Of a DNA stretch of 64,000 bases, positions 37,271 through 47,824 are shown piece after piece. Position 1 is the first letter of the stretch, and the number at the start of each line of letters is the position of its first letter. The translations under genes were made by a program, and so were the position numbers. The stretch is from Comamonadaceae bacterium (GTDB lineage Bacteria; Pseudomonadota; Gammaproteobacteria; Burkholderiales; Burkholderiaceae_C). The stretch covers positions 78,247 through 142,246 of the forward strand of contig CANEXF010000011.1 of the NCBI GenBank assembly GCA_947443645.1, read 5' to 3'. The notes below the pieces were generated by a model. The model was given only the letters and a program-made list of their open reading frames with translations, searched no databases and was not told where the DNA came from.

Positions 37271-37636
37271 ATGATCACGCTCTACGGCATTCCCAACTGC
37301 GACACCGTCAAAAAGGCCAGAGCCTGGCTCACCAGCCAGGACCTGGCGCACGAGTTTTACGACTTCAAAAAGCGTGGCGTGCCCGCCGACCGGCTGGCGC
37401 TGTGGGTTCAGTCCGTGGGATGGGAAAAGCTGCTCAACCGCCAGGGCACGACCTGGCGCAAGCTGGACGCGCCAAGCCAGGCCGGTGCCAGCGATGCCAG
37501 CGGCGCGCAAGCGCTGATGCTGGCCAGCCCCAGCGTCATCAAGCGGCCGGTGGTGGAATGGGCCGCTAACGGTGAGGTCAGCGTGGGTTTTGACGCGCAG
37601 CGCTGGTCTGAGTTGGCCGGGAAAATACCCAAATAG
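37271..37636 (+). CDS. Spx/ArsC-family (YffB-like) reductase
   Basis: A 121-residue thioredoxin-fold protein of the ArsC/Spx/YffB group. MITLYGIPNCDTVKKARAWL holds the N-terminal Cys at residue 9 and identifies the ATG at 37271 as the start. GWEKLLNRQGTTWRKL near residue 59 and PSVIKRPVVEW near residue 90 are the family glutathione/thiol-binding blocks. The lack of arsenic genes nearby argues for a YffB-like role with glutathione rather than arsenate reduction. Confidence 0.9.
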   Translation: MITLYGIPNCDTVKKARAWLTSQDLAHEFYDFKKRGVPADRLALWVQSVGWEKLLNRQGTTWRKLDAPSQAGASDASGAQALMLASPSVIKRPVVEWAANGEVSVGFDAQRWSELAGKIPK

Positions 37637-37768
37637 CCCACAAACAAGCAGGATTTTTTGGACTTGCGCGAAGGTCCAACGCAAACTTTACCTACTTTAC
37701 GCAGCCCGGCCGGAACACGCGCTGGCAAAATCAGTCATAGTTCTGACATTCCCAGCAAAGCTTGAATC

Positions 37769-38476
37769 ATGAAAAAACTACTCGTCCTCTCCGCGGCAGC
37801 CGCCTTGCTGCCCCTGACCGCTTCGGCCGTCGACATCATGGCCCGCGTGATCTCCAGCACACCGGTGGTGCAACAAGTCGCGATCCCGCGCCAGGTTTGC
37901 AGCAACCAGGCCGTGATCGGCGAGGCACCAAAATCCGGCGCTGGTGCCCTCATGGGTGCAGTCGCAGGCGGTGCGGTGGGCAACGCGGTGGGCAACGGTG
38001 GCGGACGCGCACTGGCAACCATGATTGGTCTGGTCGGCGGCGCCATGGTCGGTGACCGCGTCGAGGGCAGCACCAGCCAGGTGCAAAACGTGCAGCAGTG
38101 CAGCACCCAGACTTTTTACGAAAACCGCACCAGCTACTTCAATGTGGTCTATGAATACCAGGGCACGCAGTACAACGTGCAGATGGCCAATGACCCCGGC
38201 CAGTATGTGCGTCTGCAGATCACGCCGGTCGGCGCCATCAATTCCGCGCCCCAAGTGACGCAGTCGGTGCAGCCGAACTATATCCAGCAGCCGACATACA
38301 TCCAGCAGCCAGCAGTGGTGGCCGCCCCGGTGATTTACCAGGCAGCGCCGGTTTACTATCCGCAGCCTTACTACCCACGTCCTTATTACTCGCCCTACTA
38401 TCCGCCGGTTGGCGTGTCGCTGAATTTTGGCTACAGCAGCGGCTTTGGCGGCGGTCGCGGCCACCACTGGCGCTGA
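37769..38476 (+). CDS. Exported glycine-zipper 2TM protein
   Basis: A 235-residue exported protein. Signal peptide MKKLLVLSAAAALLPLTASA is followed by a glycine-zipper segment (GALMGAVAGGAVGNAVGN and ALATMIGLVGGAMVGDRV) near residues 57-95 as in Rickettsia 17-kDa-type proteins. The C-terminal third is Tyr/Pro/Gln-rich (QQPTYIQQP, YYPRPYYSPYY) and ends in a Gly-rich tail. It has a shorter paralogue at 59735-60202. Probably a surface or periplasmic structural protein. A strong terminator follows. Confidence 0.85.
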   Translation: MKKLLVLSAAAALLPLTASAVDIMARVISSTPVVQQVAIPRQVCSNQAVIGEAPKSGAGALMGAVAGGAVGNAVGNGGGRALATMIGLVGGAMVGDRVEGSTSQVQNVQQCSTQTFYENRTSYFNVVYEYQGTQYNVQMANDPGQYVRLQITPVGAINSAPQVTQSVQPNYIQQPTYIQQPAVVAAPVIYQAAPVYYPQPYYPRPYYSPYYPPVGVSLNFGYSSGFGGGRGHHWR

Positions 38477-38493
38477 GTTTGCAAAGACAAAAA

Positions 38494-38519
38494 AGGGTGC
38501 ATTCGTGCACCCTTTTTTT
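38494..38519 (+). terminator. Rho-independent terminator
   Basis: Perfect 8-bp stem AGGGTGCA/TGCACCCT with a TTCG tetraloop followed by six T residues, 17 bp after the glycine-zipper gene. Confidence 0.93.
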
Positions 38520-38632
38520 GGTCTGTACGCGGCGCGGCGGCGCGGCGCTGCCGGTACCCTAAAATCACGGCTTTGCGGTTTGCAACATCAAAGCAGGCCG
38601 ACGCACCTTTCTCAGCTCACATTCAATCCTCC

Positions 38633-38959
38633 ATGACTACCGAAAAAATTGACAACGTCAGTGTCACCACGCAAGCCAGTGTCTACTTTGATGGCAAGTG
38701 CATCAGCCACGGCATCACCCTGGCGGACGGCACAAAAAAATCAGTTGGCGTGATCCTGCCCGCCACCCTGAGCTTCAACACTGGCGCACCCGAAATCATG
38801 GAATGCGTGGGCGGCGCCTGCGAATACAAACTCGCTGGCAGCGAGCAGTGGGTCAAATCCTCGGCTGGCGAGAAATTCAGCGTTCCGGGCAACGCGAAGT
38901 TCGACATCCGCGTGGCTGAAGGTTTTGCGGCCTACCACTACATCTGCCATTTCGGTTGA
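38633..38959 (+). CDS. ppnP: Pyrimidine/purine nucleoside phosphorylase (DUF1255)
   Basis: A 108-residue one-domain cupin of the PpnP (YaiE, DUF1255) family, which splits several nucleosides with phosphate. SVYFDGKCISHGITLADGTK near residue 17, KSVGVILPATLSFNTGAPE and the C-terminal FDIRVAEGFAAYHYICHFG are the conserved family stretches. Start at 38633 (MTTEKIDNV). The upstream frame extension is not conserved. Independent gene between a terminator and the family B repeat before argG. Confidence 0.92.
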   Translation: MTTEKIDNVSVTTQASVYFDGKCISHGITLADGTKKSVGVILPATLSFNTGAPEIMECVGGACEYKLAGSEQWVKSSAGEKFSVPGNAKFDIRVAEGFAAYHYICHFG

Positions 38960-38980
38960 TCAGCGCTTAATCCGAAAGCC

Positions 38981-40371
<1,391 letters not shown>

Positions 40372-40389
40372 GCAGGTTCAACCCCAAAG

Positions 40390-40425
40390 AAAAAGCCCGT
40401 CAAGTGAAAGCTTGGCGGGCTTTTT
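40390..40425 (+). terminator. Rho-independent terminator of argG
   Basis: A 15-bp stem AAAAAGCCCGTCAAG/CTTGGCGGGCTTTTT (one T-G pair) with loop TGAAAG and a T-run. Its A-rich left arm makes it able to act in both directions, so it may also end the convergent helicase transcript. Confidence 0.92.
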
Positions 40426-40474
40426 AAATTTTCAAAAAGACAAATTGAACAGTCAGCTTTACCGTCCATCCGAC

Positions 40475-43400
40475 CTAGCCCCGCAAAACGCTGAATTTGC
40501 GGAACAACTCAGCTGTCAACGGTTGCTCAAGCCGCCAGGTAATGGAAATAGGCCGGTCACCTTCATGCGATACCAAAGAAACAGGCCCCACCGCACAGTA
40601 GGCCGCGTCACGGTCTTCGCGCACAAAGAGTTGAAACTTCCAATCATTGGTCGCGCTTTCGGTGTACCTGCGCCCTGAGTTGTTATTCGGTCCTGCCCGA
40701 TTTTGCGTTTGCCAGTGGAAAAGTTCAGGGCTAATAGCGTAGTCCTTGTATTGAACACGCTCTTGAAAGCCCTCCCTCTTGTCCAGAGTTACGAACAGTA
40801 GTTCAATCTTTTCTTCAGCCAAGGGCAAACAGCCGCTGTCGGAAAGCGGGCGAGCCGATGGTGTTTGGTAGCCGACCGCAGACAGGATTTCCGAACGGGA
40901 ATAGCGCCCATGCAGAGCCATCGTCCAGTCCTGCGGCGCAGTCGCCAATGCCAGTGGCTCCAGCGAGCTGCGCTCTTGCAAGACACCGATGATTTCCTGC
41001 AACTCGACACGAACAGTGGGGTTTTCTGATACGAGCGCAAGAAACCTTTGCGGCGTTATAAGTTCGGCGCGTGTGGGAAGCAATTGGTAGGCCAACATTT
41101 GTACACGTCGCGCATCCACTTGCCCGCCAGCCAGCGCGCGTTGCCACGCTGCCAGCAGCGTTGGATCGTTGGCATGCAGCAGACTATATATCCGTCGCAC
41201 CAAATCTTCTTCGCGTTGCCCCAAAGGAGCAGGCTCTAGGTTCACTCGGCGCTTGAGGCTAGTCCAGGACCGGGCACTTGTGCCGCTGGTGTAAACATCG
41301 CTTAATTCCAGTTGGCTATCCAGCAAGAAGTTGCGCAGCAACAAGGTGGCACCATTCTGCAGCGCAGCCCACGACACCAACTCCGCGCAAAGCCGAATCA
41401 CATTCAAACTCAGCACCTGTTTCAAATTTTCCAGAACTCGCCCACGAGCAACACGATCAAACTGAATATGCACGCCTGCCGGCAAGGTACTGAACCCGCT
41501 GGCTACCGCATCGACAATCTGCCGCCGGCTACTACCGGTGATCGACCGAAGCAGCACATCGAAACGAAATTCATTGCTGTACAACCCAACGAAATCCAGC
41601 ACAAGGCACGCGACCTTTCCCTTGGCAAGCCGTAGGCCTCGGCCGATCTGCTGCTGAAAAATCACTGGACTTTGGGTGGGCCGCAACAGAAGGATGGCGT
41701 TAGCGTCGGGCACGTCAATACCTTCGTTAAAAACATCGCAGCTGCAAATTATCTTCAATTCGCCACGGCTGAGTTTTTGTAACGCAGTCGTACGCGCCTC
41801 CTGCGAGTCAGCACCCGTAACTGACACAGAGGCCAAGCCTGAACGGCTAAAGAAATCCGCCATGAAGTTGGCATGTGCAACGCTCACGCAGAAGGCCAAC
41901 CCTTTGAGATCGTCCAAGTCAGCCACATAGGCCTGTAATGCGTGGACCACCGTTCTGGCTCGCACCGCATTGCCCGAAATGATGTTGGAAAGCTGAACTA
42001 CCTCAGAACCGCGCCCCCACTCCACAGCAGTCATGTCGGTGTCGTCTGCTGTGGCGTAATACTCAAACGGGGTGAGCAATTGCTGGTCGAGCGCATCCCA
42101 CAGGCGCAGCGAAACAGCGGGTGAGCCGTCCGGTCGGCTGTCAAAGTATTGAGTCAGGCTTTGACCGTCAGAGCGCTCAGGTGTGGCTGTAAGCCCGAGC
42201 AGGTAATGTGGCCGCACTGCGGTGATAAATTGGTCGAAAGTCGTGGCGGGTAAATGGTGCGCCTCGTCCACAATGACCATGCGCCAGAAGTGGCTGCCCA
42301 GTTGCTCAACTAAGCGGCGGCCGTGCACCGTGTTAATCGTGGCGAAGATGTGCTCGTACTGTGAAGGTGTGTTGTCGCCATCCAGCAGCTCACCGAAAGC
42401 GGGGTCTCTAAGAACTTGCCGAAAAGTCGACAACGCCTGCGCAAGAATTTGCGCACGGTGCGCGATAAACAACAATTTGGGTGCAACGCCCTCTTCCCCT
42501 CTCAACCGCAAGTAGTCAAACGCCGCGACCACGGTCTTGCCTGTGCCAGTTGCGGCCACCACCAGATTGCGGCGGCGGCCCAGTCGGCGCTCGGAGGCCA
42601 ATTGGTCGAGCATTTCCTGTTGGTAAGACTTGGGACGCAAATCAAACCAGGTTTGTAGCGCCACCACGGTCCCGCTTGGTGCGGCGCGGTTCCCCCCGCG
42701 GCCACGCTCTCTGGCCAAAGCGTCCGCCAACGCCGCACGATGAAGGTCATTGTGAGGGTCATAGAGCTGAAATTCGCGGTCGTTCCACAAGGTCTCAAAG
42801 TTGGCTACCGCTGCTGCAAACAAGGGTGAGTCGCTAGCTTGAGCAAACTTCACAGTCCACTCGATACCGCCAATCAATGCAGATTCCGACAGATTGGCAC
42901 TGCCGACGAAAGCGGTCCCAAAATTGGTGACACGATGAAAAATCCATGCCTTAGCGTGGAGCCGCGTACGGCGTCCATCAAGCGAAATCCGCAACTCGAC
43001 ACCAGGTAGCTTGGCAAAGGCATCAACTGCGCGCACTTCGGTAGCGCCAATGTAGGTTGTCGTTAATATCCTGATTTTTGTTTTCGGATTGCCATGGGCA
43101 TCGAGGGCAGTGACCTGCTCCAACACATCTAGCAATTTGCGCACACCGCTCCAGGTTATGAAGCTCACCAGAATGTCCACCCGATCCACAGCGCGAAGTT
43201 CGGCACGTAACTCGTTGAGGAGTGACGGATCCGCACGGGCAGACGTGAAGAGCCATGGGTGACGCAGACCTGTCGCTGGCATGCTTACATCCGCATGCGG
43301 CGCATGAACCGACCTGAGCAACTGAGGCGGCATTGCCAGCATGCGACCTTCCTGTCCGCCCGAACGCAATTGAATCAACAGCTGTCGGATCAAATCAATT

Positions 43401-43615
43401 TCCGCTTTGGCCTTTTCGCTGGCATCAGACTGTCCAGCAGCGGCGGCATCAAGCAGTTCTGGCAAACGCTGCACCAACTCGGCAATGAACTGCTCGCGCC
43501 GTTGGTGCGCAGTAGGCGTTGCTACCAGCGCACGATGTTGGCCCGACAAGCTGGTGATCTCGCCGACCTCATCGTCATAAATTAGTCGGTCGTAAAGGCC
43601 TTTGGGCAGCGTCAT
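40475..43615 (-). CDS. PLD-nuclease/SF2 helicase/DUF3427 protein
   Basis: A 1046-residue multidomain protein. An N-terminal PLD-like nuclease half (about residues 145-275: RVDILVSFITWSGVRKLLDVL; HAKAWIF; AFVGSANLSESAL, one HKD-type motif) is followed by an SF2 helicase (Q-motif area RPKSYQQEMLDQL; Walker A AATGTGKTVVAAF near 358; DEAHHLP near 448; motif VI QQQIGRGLR near 655) and a DUF3427-type C-terminus. Such proteins are found in restriction or defence neighbourhoods. It overlaps a 54-residue ORF by ATGA, downstream of a Fic gene, in a more AT-rich islet. Role in defence is inference. Confidence 0.88.
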   Translation of the reverse strand: MTLPKGLYDRLIYDDEVGEITSLSGQHRALVATPTAHQRREQFIAELVQRLPELLDAAAAGQSDASEKAKAEIDLIRQLLIQLRSGGQEGRMLAMPPQLLRSVHAPHADVSMPATGLRHPWLFTSARADPSLLNELRAELRAVDRVDILVSFITWSGVRKLLDVLEQVTALDAHGNPKTKIRILTTTYIGATEVRAVDAFAKLPGVELRISLDGRRTRLHAKAWIFHRVTNFGTAFVGSANLSESALIGGIEWTVKFAQASDSPLFAAAVANFETLWNDREFQLYDPHNDLHRAALADALARERGRGGNRAAPSGTVVALQTWFDLRPKSYQQEMLDQLASERRLGRRRNLVVAATGTGKTVVAAFDYLRLRGEEGVAPKLLFIAHRAQILAQALSTFRQVLRDPAFGELLDGDNTPSQYEHIFATINTVHGRRLVEQLGSHFWRMVIVDEAHHLPATTFDQFITAVRPHYLLGLTATPERSDGQSLTQYFDSRPDGSPAVSLRLWDALDQQLLTPFEYYATADDTDMTAVEWGRGSEVVQLSNIISGNAVRARTVVHALQAYVADLDDLKGLAFCVSVAHANFMADFFSRSGLASVSVTGADSQEARTTALQKLSRGELKIICSCDVFNEGIDVPDANAILLLRPTQSPVIFQQQIGRGLRLAKGKVACLVLDFVGLYSNEFRFDVLLRSITGSSRRQIVDAVASGFSTLPAGVHIQFDRVARGRVLENLKQVLSLNVIRLCAELVSWAALQNGATLLLRNFLLDSQLELSDVYTSGTSARSWTSLKRRVNLEPAPLGQREEDLVRRIYSLLHANDPTLLAAWQRALAGGQVDARRVQMLAYQLLPTRAELITPQRFLALVSENPTVRVELQEIIGVLQERSSLEPLALATAPQDWTMALHGRYSRSEILSAVGYQTPSARPLSDSGCLPLAEEKIELLFVTLDKREGFQERVQYKDYAISPELFHWQTQNRAGPNNNSGRRYTESATNDWKFQLFVREDRDAAYCAVGPVSLVSHEGDRPISITWRLEQPLTAELFRKFSVLRG

Positions 43616-43776
43616 GACAGTTCCTCGAGAACAGCTTCACCTTTCAAGCCAGCCTTGCAGCGACGTAGCTTATCGCGCAGCCATTCCCTTTGACGCGCAT
43701 CCATCAACATCGAGCGCTGCAAGTCTTCAAGTAAAGCCAGGCGTTTGGACTTGTCGTCCGTCGATTTGATGAGCAT
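43612..43776 (-). CDS. Small ORF between Fic and helicase genes
   Basis: A 54-residue charged, probably helical protein (MLIKSTDDKSKRLALLEDLQ at its start), rich in Lys, Arg, Leu and Glu. I choose the ATG at 43776, since GAGG lies just before it. A TTG at 43818 would overlap the Fic gene. It starts 22 bp after the Fic stop and overlaps the helicase start (ATGA), with a further GAGG for the helicase inside it. No family recognised. It may be a small partner of the helicase or merely a coupling ORF. Confidence 0.55.
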   Translation of the reverse strand: MLIKSTDDKSKRLALLEDLQRSMLMDARQREWLRDKLRRCKAGLKGEAVLEELS

Positions 43777-43798
43777 TGCTACCTCTACCTCGTATTTC

Positions 43799-44944
43799 TT
43801 ATCCAGCCAGTAGCGCAATGTACGCAGAGTAACTGTAGCTGCGGTTCTTCTTCTGCCCGGTCAGCTCTTTGACGATGCCCAAGTCTTCCAGCACCTTCAC
43901 CGCCGCAGTGGCGGTGGGGAAGCTGGTGGCCAGCTTCTGGCGCACATGATCGATGGTGAAGCGCGGCATCATGGGCAGCATTTCAAACAAGCGATAGCTG
44001 CTGGGCCCGGCTTTGGGCGCGGACAGCAAACTGCGGCGGTCGGTCGCCAGCAGCGTGGCGATGGCCACAATGTTGCGCTCGGCATCCTGAGCGGCCATTG
44101 CCACGCCTTCGAGGAAGAACGCCACCCAGCCCTCCCAGTCACCTTCTATACGCACGTTGGAAAGTCGCCGGTAATACTCTGACTGGTGTTGCTTGAGGTA
44201 GCCGCTCAGGTACATCAGCGGCTCTGGCAGCAAGCCCCAATGCTCCAGCAGCGCGGCAATCAAGAGGCGGCCGATACGGCCATTGCCATCCAGAAACGGG
44301 TGAATCGTTTCAAACTGCTGGTGGATCAGTGCGGCCTTTACCAGCGGCGGTAATGCTTGGCTTTCGTCGTGGATGAAGCGCTCCAGGTCTGCCAACAAGG
44401 CCGGCACCCGCTCAGGCGGTGGCGGCACAAACACCGCATTGCCCGGCCGCGTGCCACCAATCCAGTTTTGCGAGCGTCGTAGCTCGCCGGGTTGTTTGCC
44501 CTTGCCGCGAGCGCCGTCCATCAGCAGGCGGTGGGCATCGCACAGCAAACGCACGCTCAAGGGCAGGCCGGCCGGGTCACGCAATTGCGCTTGCACCGAG
44601 CGGAAGGCACGCAGATAGTTGGTGACCTCCTCCACATCGTCGGTGTTGCTCACCGCAAAGCCCGCTTCTTCGTCAAACAAATCTGCCAGCGTTGCTTGGG
44701 TGCCTTCAATCTGCGAGGTCAGCAGCGCCTCTTTGCGGATAGCGCTGTACAGCAACCAGTCCACCGACGGCACCAGCCCGGCCACCCCGGACAAGCGGGC
44801 CAGCGCCAGCTCTGCTGCACGGTTGGCCTCCACATAGCACTCGGGTGCCAACACGGGCTTGGCTGGCGGCAGCGCGTTCGGCACAAATGCCTGTACAGGC
44901 TCGCCCATGGTGGTGGCGGTGACGTAAGTACCGGTGCTGCGCAT
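43799..44944 (-). CDS. Fic family AMP-transferase (class II)
   Basis: A 381-residue Fic protein. The active motif HPFLDGNGRIGRLL near residue 216 matches HPFxxGNGRxxR, and an N-terminal inhibitory helix TSQIEGTQATLADLF near residue 76 carries the S-x-x-E-G pattern that blocks ATP orientation. A C-terminal winged-helix segment (RFTIDHVRQKLATSFPTATA near 325) suggests DNA or protein binding. Fic enzymes add AMP to target proteins. First gene of the three-gene islet operon. Confidence 0.93.
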   Translation of the reverse strand: MRSTGTYVTATTMGEPVQAFVPNALPPAKPVLAPECYVEANRAAELALARLSGVAGLVPSVDWLLYSAIRKEALLTSQIEGTQATLADLFDEEAGFAVSNTDDVEEVTNYLRAFRSVQAQLRDPAGLPLSVRLLCDAHRLLMDGARGKGKQPGELRRSQNWIGGTRPGNAVFVPPPPERVPALLADLERFIHDESQALPPLVKAALIHQQFETIHPFLDGNGRIGRLLIAALLEHWGLLPEPLMYLSGYLKQHQSEYYRRLSNVRIEGDWEGWVAFFLEGVAMAAQDAERNIVAIATLLATDRRSLLSAPKAGPSSYRLFEMLPMMPRFTIDHVRQKLATSFPTATAAVKVLEDLGIVKELTGQKKNRSYSYSAYIALLAG

Positions 44945-45321
44945 GGTGCAAAAGAGTTCTTTAATTTGATGAAATCACATTAAACCAACCTTTAATATGA
45001 AGCGCAAGTATGAAAGCAGGGTTGAACCAAAGCGCAGATGCCCGTGAAAATTCAACCAGCCCACCCAACGCGCAACGCCAACCCCGCCGCTTTGGCTTGG
45101 GCGGGCATGAAACACGACCGAAAAGCCGTATTGACGGCCCCGAAACCCTTATTTCAGGTATCAAAAGTGCTTGCAACGCCCGTCTGGCGGGCGCTTCCAG
45201 CTATAACAAACATAGCAAACCATACAGCCGCTGCGAGGTGGCTGTTTTGCTTTCAAGCAGGGTGAAGGCCAGGGTCTCCGCGGTGGAGCGTGAATGCCGG
45301 AGCACCAGCCGACGCCATGCC
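44945..45321. other. Gap between Fic operon and murB
   Basis: A 377-bp stretch with no convincing gene. It contains the Fic operon promoter (AT-rich near 44960-45000), a family B repeat at 45158-45206 and otherwise nothing I recognise. It marks the right-hand border of the islet. Confidence 0.5.
45158..45206 (+). repeat. Family B repeat near the murB 3' end
   Basis: GGTATCAAAAGTGCTTGCAA, CGCCCGTCTGGCGGGCGCTT, CCAGCTAT: hairpin CGCCCG/CGGGCG with the flanking AGCT motif of family B. Confidence 0.7.
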
Positions 45322-46410
45322 TCAGACCACCACCGGTTCGTGCTCCAGCAGGATGCCAAAGCGCTCGTACACACTGGTCTGAATGGACTTGGCCAGCGTC
45401 ATCACCTCGCCGCCTGTGACCGGGTTGCTGCGTCCGCCGCGGTTGACCAGCACCAGCGCCTGCCGGTCATAAACGCCGGCATTGCCAATCGTCTTGCCCT
45501 TCCAGCCACACGCGTCTATCAACCAGCCCGCCGCCAGTTTGACCGAACCATCAGCCAGGCGGTAATGAACAATCTTGGGCTCGCGCTGGATGATGTCGGC
45601 GCACTGCTCTGCCGAGACCGTGGGATTTTTGAAAAAGCTGCCGGCGTTGCCAATCACCTGCGGGTCAGGCAGCTTGGCCCGCCGGATGTCGCAAACCCAC
45701 TCATAAATTTGTAGCGCAGTGGGCAAGCCTGACGGGCTCAGAACGCCTGATTGCGCCATTTTCTTGTCGATATCGGCGTAGCCCAGTACCAGCTTCCAGT
45801 TCTTGGGCAGCGCAAAGCGCACGCGCGTGATCAGCGCCTTGTCGGCCAGACCAAAACCGGGATGGCCGGCCACGGCCGCCGCATCAGCTGCGGCGCTTTT
45901 ATGCTTGAAGACCGAATCGCGGTAGCCAAACGCACATTGCGCGGCGCTCAGCGTGAAGCTTTGCCCGGTTGTCAGGTCAATCGCGTCCAGCGACTCAAAG
46001 CGGTCCTGCAGCTCCACCCCGTAAGCGCCAATGTTCTGCACCGGCGAGGCGCCCACGGTCCCCGGAATCAGCGCCAGATTTTCCAGCCCCGGGTAGCCGT
46101 TTTGCAGGGTCCAGGCGACCAGTTCATGCCAGTTTTCACCGGCGCCGGCTTCCACAATCCAGGCTTTGTCGGTCTGGCTGTGCAGGCGCTTGCCCATGAT
46201 TTCAACCTTGAGCACCAGCGGCTTGACGTCACCGGTCAGCACAATGTTGCTGCCGCCGCCCAGTACGAACTTGGGCAGGGCTTTCAGGGCTGGATCAGCC
46301 AGCAATTGCGCGATATCTGCCTCGTCGCGCACGCGCACCAGGGCGAGCGCTTTGGCCACAATGCCAAAGCTGTTGTAAAACTGGAGCGGGACATTTTTCT
46401 CGACTAACAT
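45322..46410 (-). CDS. murB: UDP-N-acetylenolpyruvoylglucosamine reductase
   Basis: A 362-residue flavoenzyme reducing UDP-GlcNAc-enolpyruvate to UDP-MurNAc in peptidoglycan synthesis. FAD motifs are [14 protein letters not shown] near residue 48 and [16 protein letters not shown] near residue 123. [12 protein letters not shown] near 254 has the catalytic Ser. The length and loop pattern fit the type I (E. coli-like) MurB. Divergent from yajQ. Confidence 0.96.
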   Translation of the reverse strand: MLVEKNVPLQFYNSFGIVAKALALVRVRDEADIAQLLADPALKALPKFVLGGGSNIVLTGDVKPLVLKVEIMGKRLHSQTDKAWIVEAGAGENWHELVAWTLQNGYPGLENLALIPGTVGASPVQNIGAYGVELQDRFESLDAIDLTTGQSFTLSAAQCAFGYRDSVFKHKSAAADAAAVAGHPGFGLADKALITRVRFALPKNWKLVLGYADIDKKMAQSGVLSPSGLPTALQIYEWVCDIRRAKLPDPQVIGNAGSFFKNPTVSAEQCADIIQREPKIVHYRLADGSVKLAAGWLIDACGWKGKTIGNAGVYDRQALVLVNRGGRSNPVTGGEVMTLAKSIQTSVYERFGILLEHEPVVV

Positions 46411-46466
46411 CTCACGATTGTCTCATCCGATTCAACCCCATCTCTCACCTGAAAAGCCTCATCACC

Positions 46467-46958
46467 ATGCCCTCCTTTGATACCGTGCTTGAAACCGACC
46501 TGGTCAAGGTCAAAAACGCCGTGGAAAACACCGCCAAGGAAATCGGCACCCGTTTTGACTTCAAGGGCACCGCCGCCTCGGTCGAGCTGAAAGAAAAAGA
46601 CAAGGAGATCATCCTGATCGGCGATGGCGATTTCCAGATCGAGCAGATCCACGACATCCTGCGCAACAAGCTCACCAAGGCCGGCGTCGATGTGCGCTTC
46701 CTGGACATCGGCAAGGTCGAGAAAATCGGCGGCGACAAGGTCAAGCAGGTCACCAAGGTACGCGATGGCATAGAAACCGAAGAGGCCAAGAAAATCCAGC
46801 AGCTCATCAAGGGCAACAAGCTCAAGGTGCAAGCCGCCATCCAGGAAGGCAAGGTGCGCGTGACCGGCGCCAAGCGCGACGACCTGCAGGCCGCCATGGC
46901 CCTGATACGCGCCGAGATCAAAGACTCGCCGCTGAGTTTCGACAACTTCCGTGACTAG
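46467..46958 (+). CDS. yajQ: YajQ family nucleotide-binding protein (DUF520)
   Basis: A 163-residue cytoplasmic protein with the two-domain DUF520 fold. [34 protein letters not shown] and the C-terminal [18 protein letters not shown] are conserved. Members bind nucleotides, and in Xanthomonas a homologue is a cyclic-di-GMP effector. Here the role is not defined. The stop overlaps a possible early ATG of the downstream protease frame, but two repeat copies intervene. Confidence 0.94.
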   Translation: MPSFDTVLETDLVKVKNAVENTAKEIGTRFDFKGTAASVELKEKDKEIILIGDGDFQIEQIHDILRNKLTKAGVDVRFLDIGKVEKIGGDKVKQVTKVRDGIETEEAKKIQQLIKGNKLKVQAAIQEGKVRVTGAKRDDLQAAMALIRAEIKDSPLSFDNFRD

Positions 46959-46966
46959 AAATAGAG

Positions 46967-47118
46967 CCCCCACGCTGGCCACTGCGTGTGCTGCGCTGCC
47001 CCCCGAGGGGGCTGGCCTTGCTTGGGGCGGCCCGGCGCTGCGGCCTGGAACCCCCACGCTGGCCACTGCGTGTGCTTTGCCCCCCGAAGGAACTCATTTT
47101 TCTTGGCGCAGCCCGGTG
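46967..47118 (+). repeat. Two family A repeats between yajQ and the protease gene
   Basis: Copies from 46967 (full) and about 47050 (degenerate core CCCCCCGAAGGAACTC). They are open in the downstream protease frame, so that frame reaches back to 46951, although the signal peptide begins only after them. Confidence 0.85.
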
Positions 47119-47799
47119 AAAAAATCAATACCAGCGCTTGGCGCTGCACGTCATGCGTTAGAGATTTTTGGGCTTCTGGGGATGTTGACTTTTGCTGGCA
47201 CCGCGGCGCATGCAGAGTCGGTCGCGCTGGCCGGCATGCTGGGCAGCAAGGCGCTGTTGGTGGTGGACGCAAGCGCACCCAAATCCGTGGCCGTGGGTGA
47301 AACGCATCTGGGCGTGAAGGTTATTTCCACCAGCGGCGACCAAGCCGTGATCGAGCAGTCAGGCAAACGCACGACCTTGCGTGTCGGCGAGGCACCTGTG
47401 AGCATGGGCGCAGCGGGCAGCAAGGCCGGTGGCAAGCGTATCGTGCTGACCGCAGGCAGCGGCGGGCACTTCATGACGTCAGGGCAGATCAACGGCCGTT
47501 CGGTTCAGTTCATGGTCGACACCGGCGCGACCTCGGTGGCCATGAGCGTGGCAGACGCCGAGCGCGCCGGCATCAATTACAAAAGCGGTCAGCCCGTCAA
47601 CATGTCCACCGCCAACGGCCAGGCGCAGGGCTATCGGGTCAAGCTCAGCTCGGTGCGTATCGCCGATGTCGAGGTGTTTGACGTGGACGCGGTGGTCACG
47701 CCGCAAGCCATGCCCTTCATGCTGCTGGGCAACAGCTATTTGACGCGCTTTCAAATGACGCGTGAAAATGACCAGATGACCCTGGTCAAGCGCTACTAA
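47116..47799 (+). CDS. Exported retropepsin-like aspartic protease (clan AA)
   Basis: About 227 residues from a GTG at 47116, giving a basic N-terminus (KKSIPALGAARH), hydrophobic core and cleavage after AAHA. The protease domain from about residue 110 has the single aspartic-protease motif FMVDTGATSVAMS and a later VTPQAMPFMLLGNSYLTRF, as in TIGR02281-type proteins, which act as dimers. The frame is open upstream through two family A repeats to 46951. I regard that as non-coding or optional. Substrate unknown. Confidence 0.83.
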   Translation: MKKSIPALGAARHALEIFGLLGMLTFAGTAAHAESVALAGMLGSKALLVVDASAPKSVAVGETHLGVKVISTSGDQAVIEQSGKRTTLRVGEAPVSMGAAGSKAGGKRIVLTAGSGGHFMTSGQINGRSVQFMVDTGATSVAMSVADAERAGINYKSGQPVNMSTANGQAQGYRVKLSSVRIADVEVFDVDAVVTPQAMPFMLLGNSYLTRFQMTRENDQMTLVKRY

Positions 47800-47824
47800 G
47801 CGCCTGTCGGCAGAGGGAAGTGAC

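Noticed and set aside
40475..44944. The islet as a prophage or insertion element remnant
   Set aside because: I see no integrase, transposase, terminal inverted repeats or attachment-site duplication at its edges.
46951..47115. Upstream extension of the aspartic protease through two repeats
   Set aside because: A signal peptide begins at the GTG at 47116, and an exported protein would not have about 55 repeat-derived residues before it.
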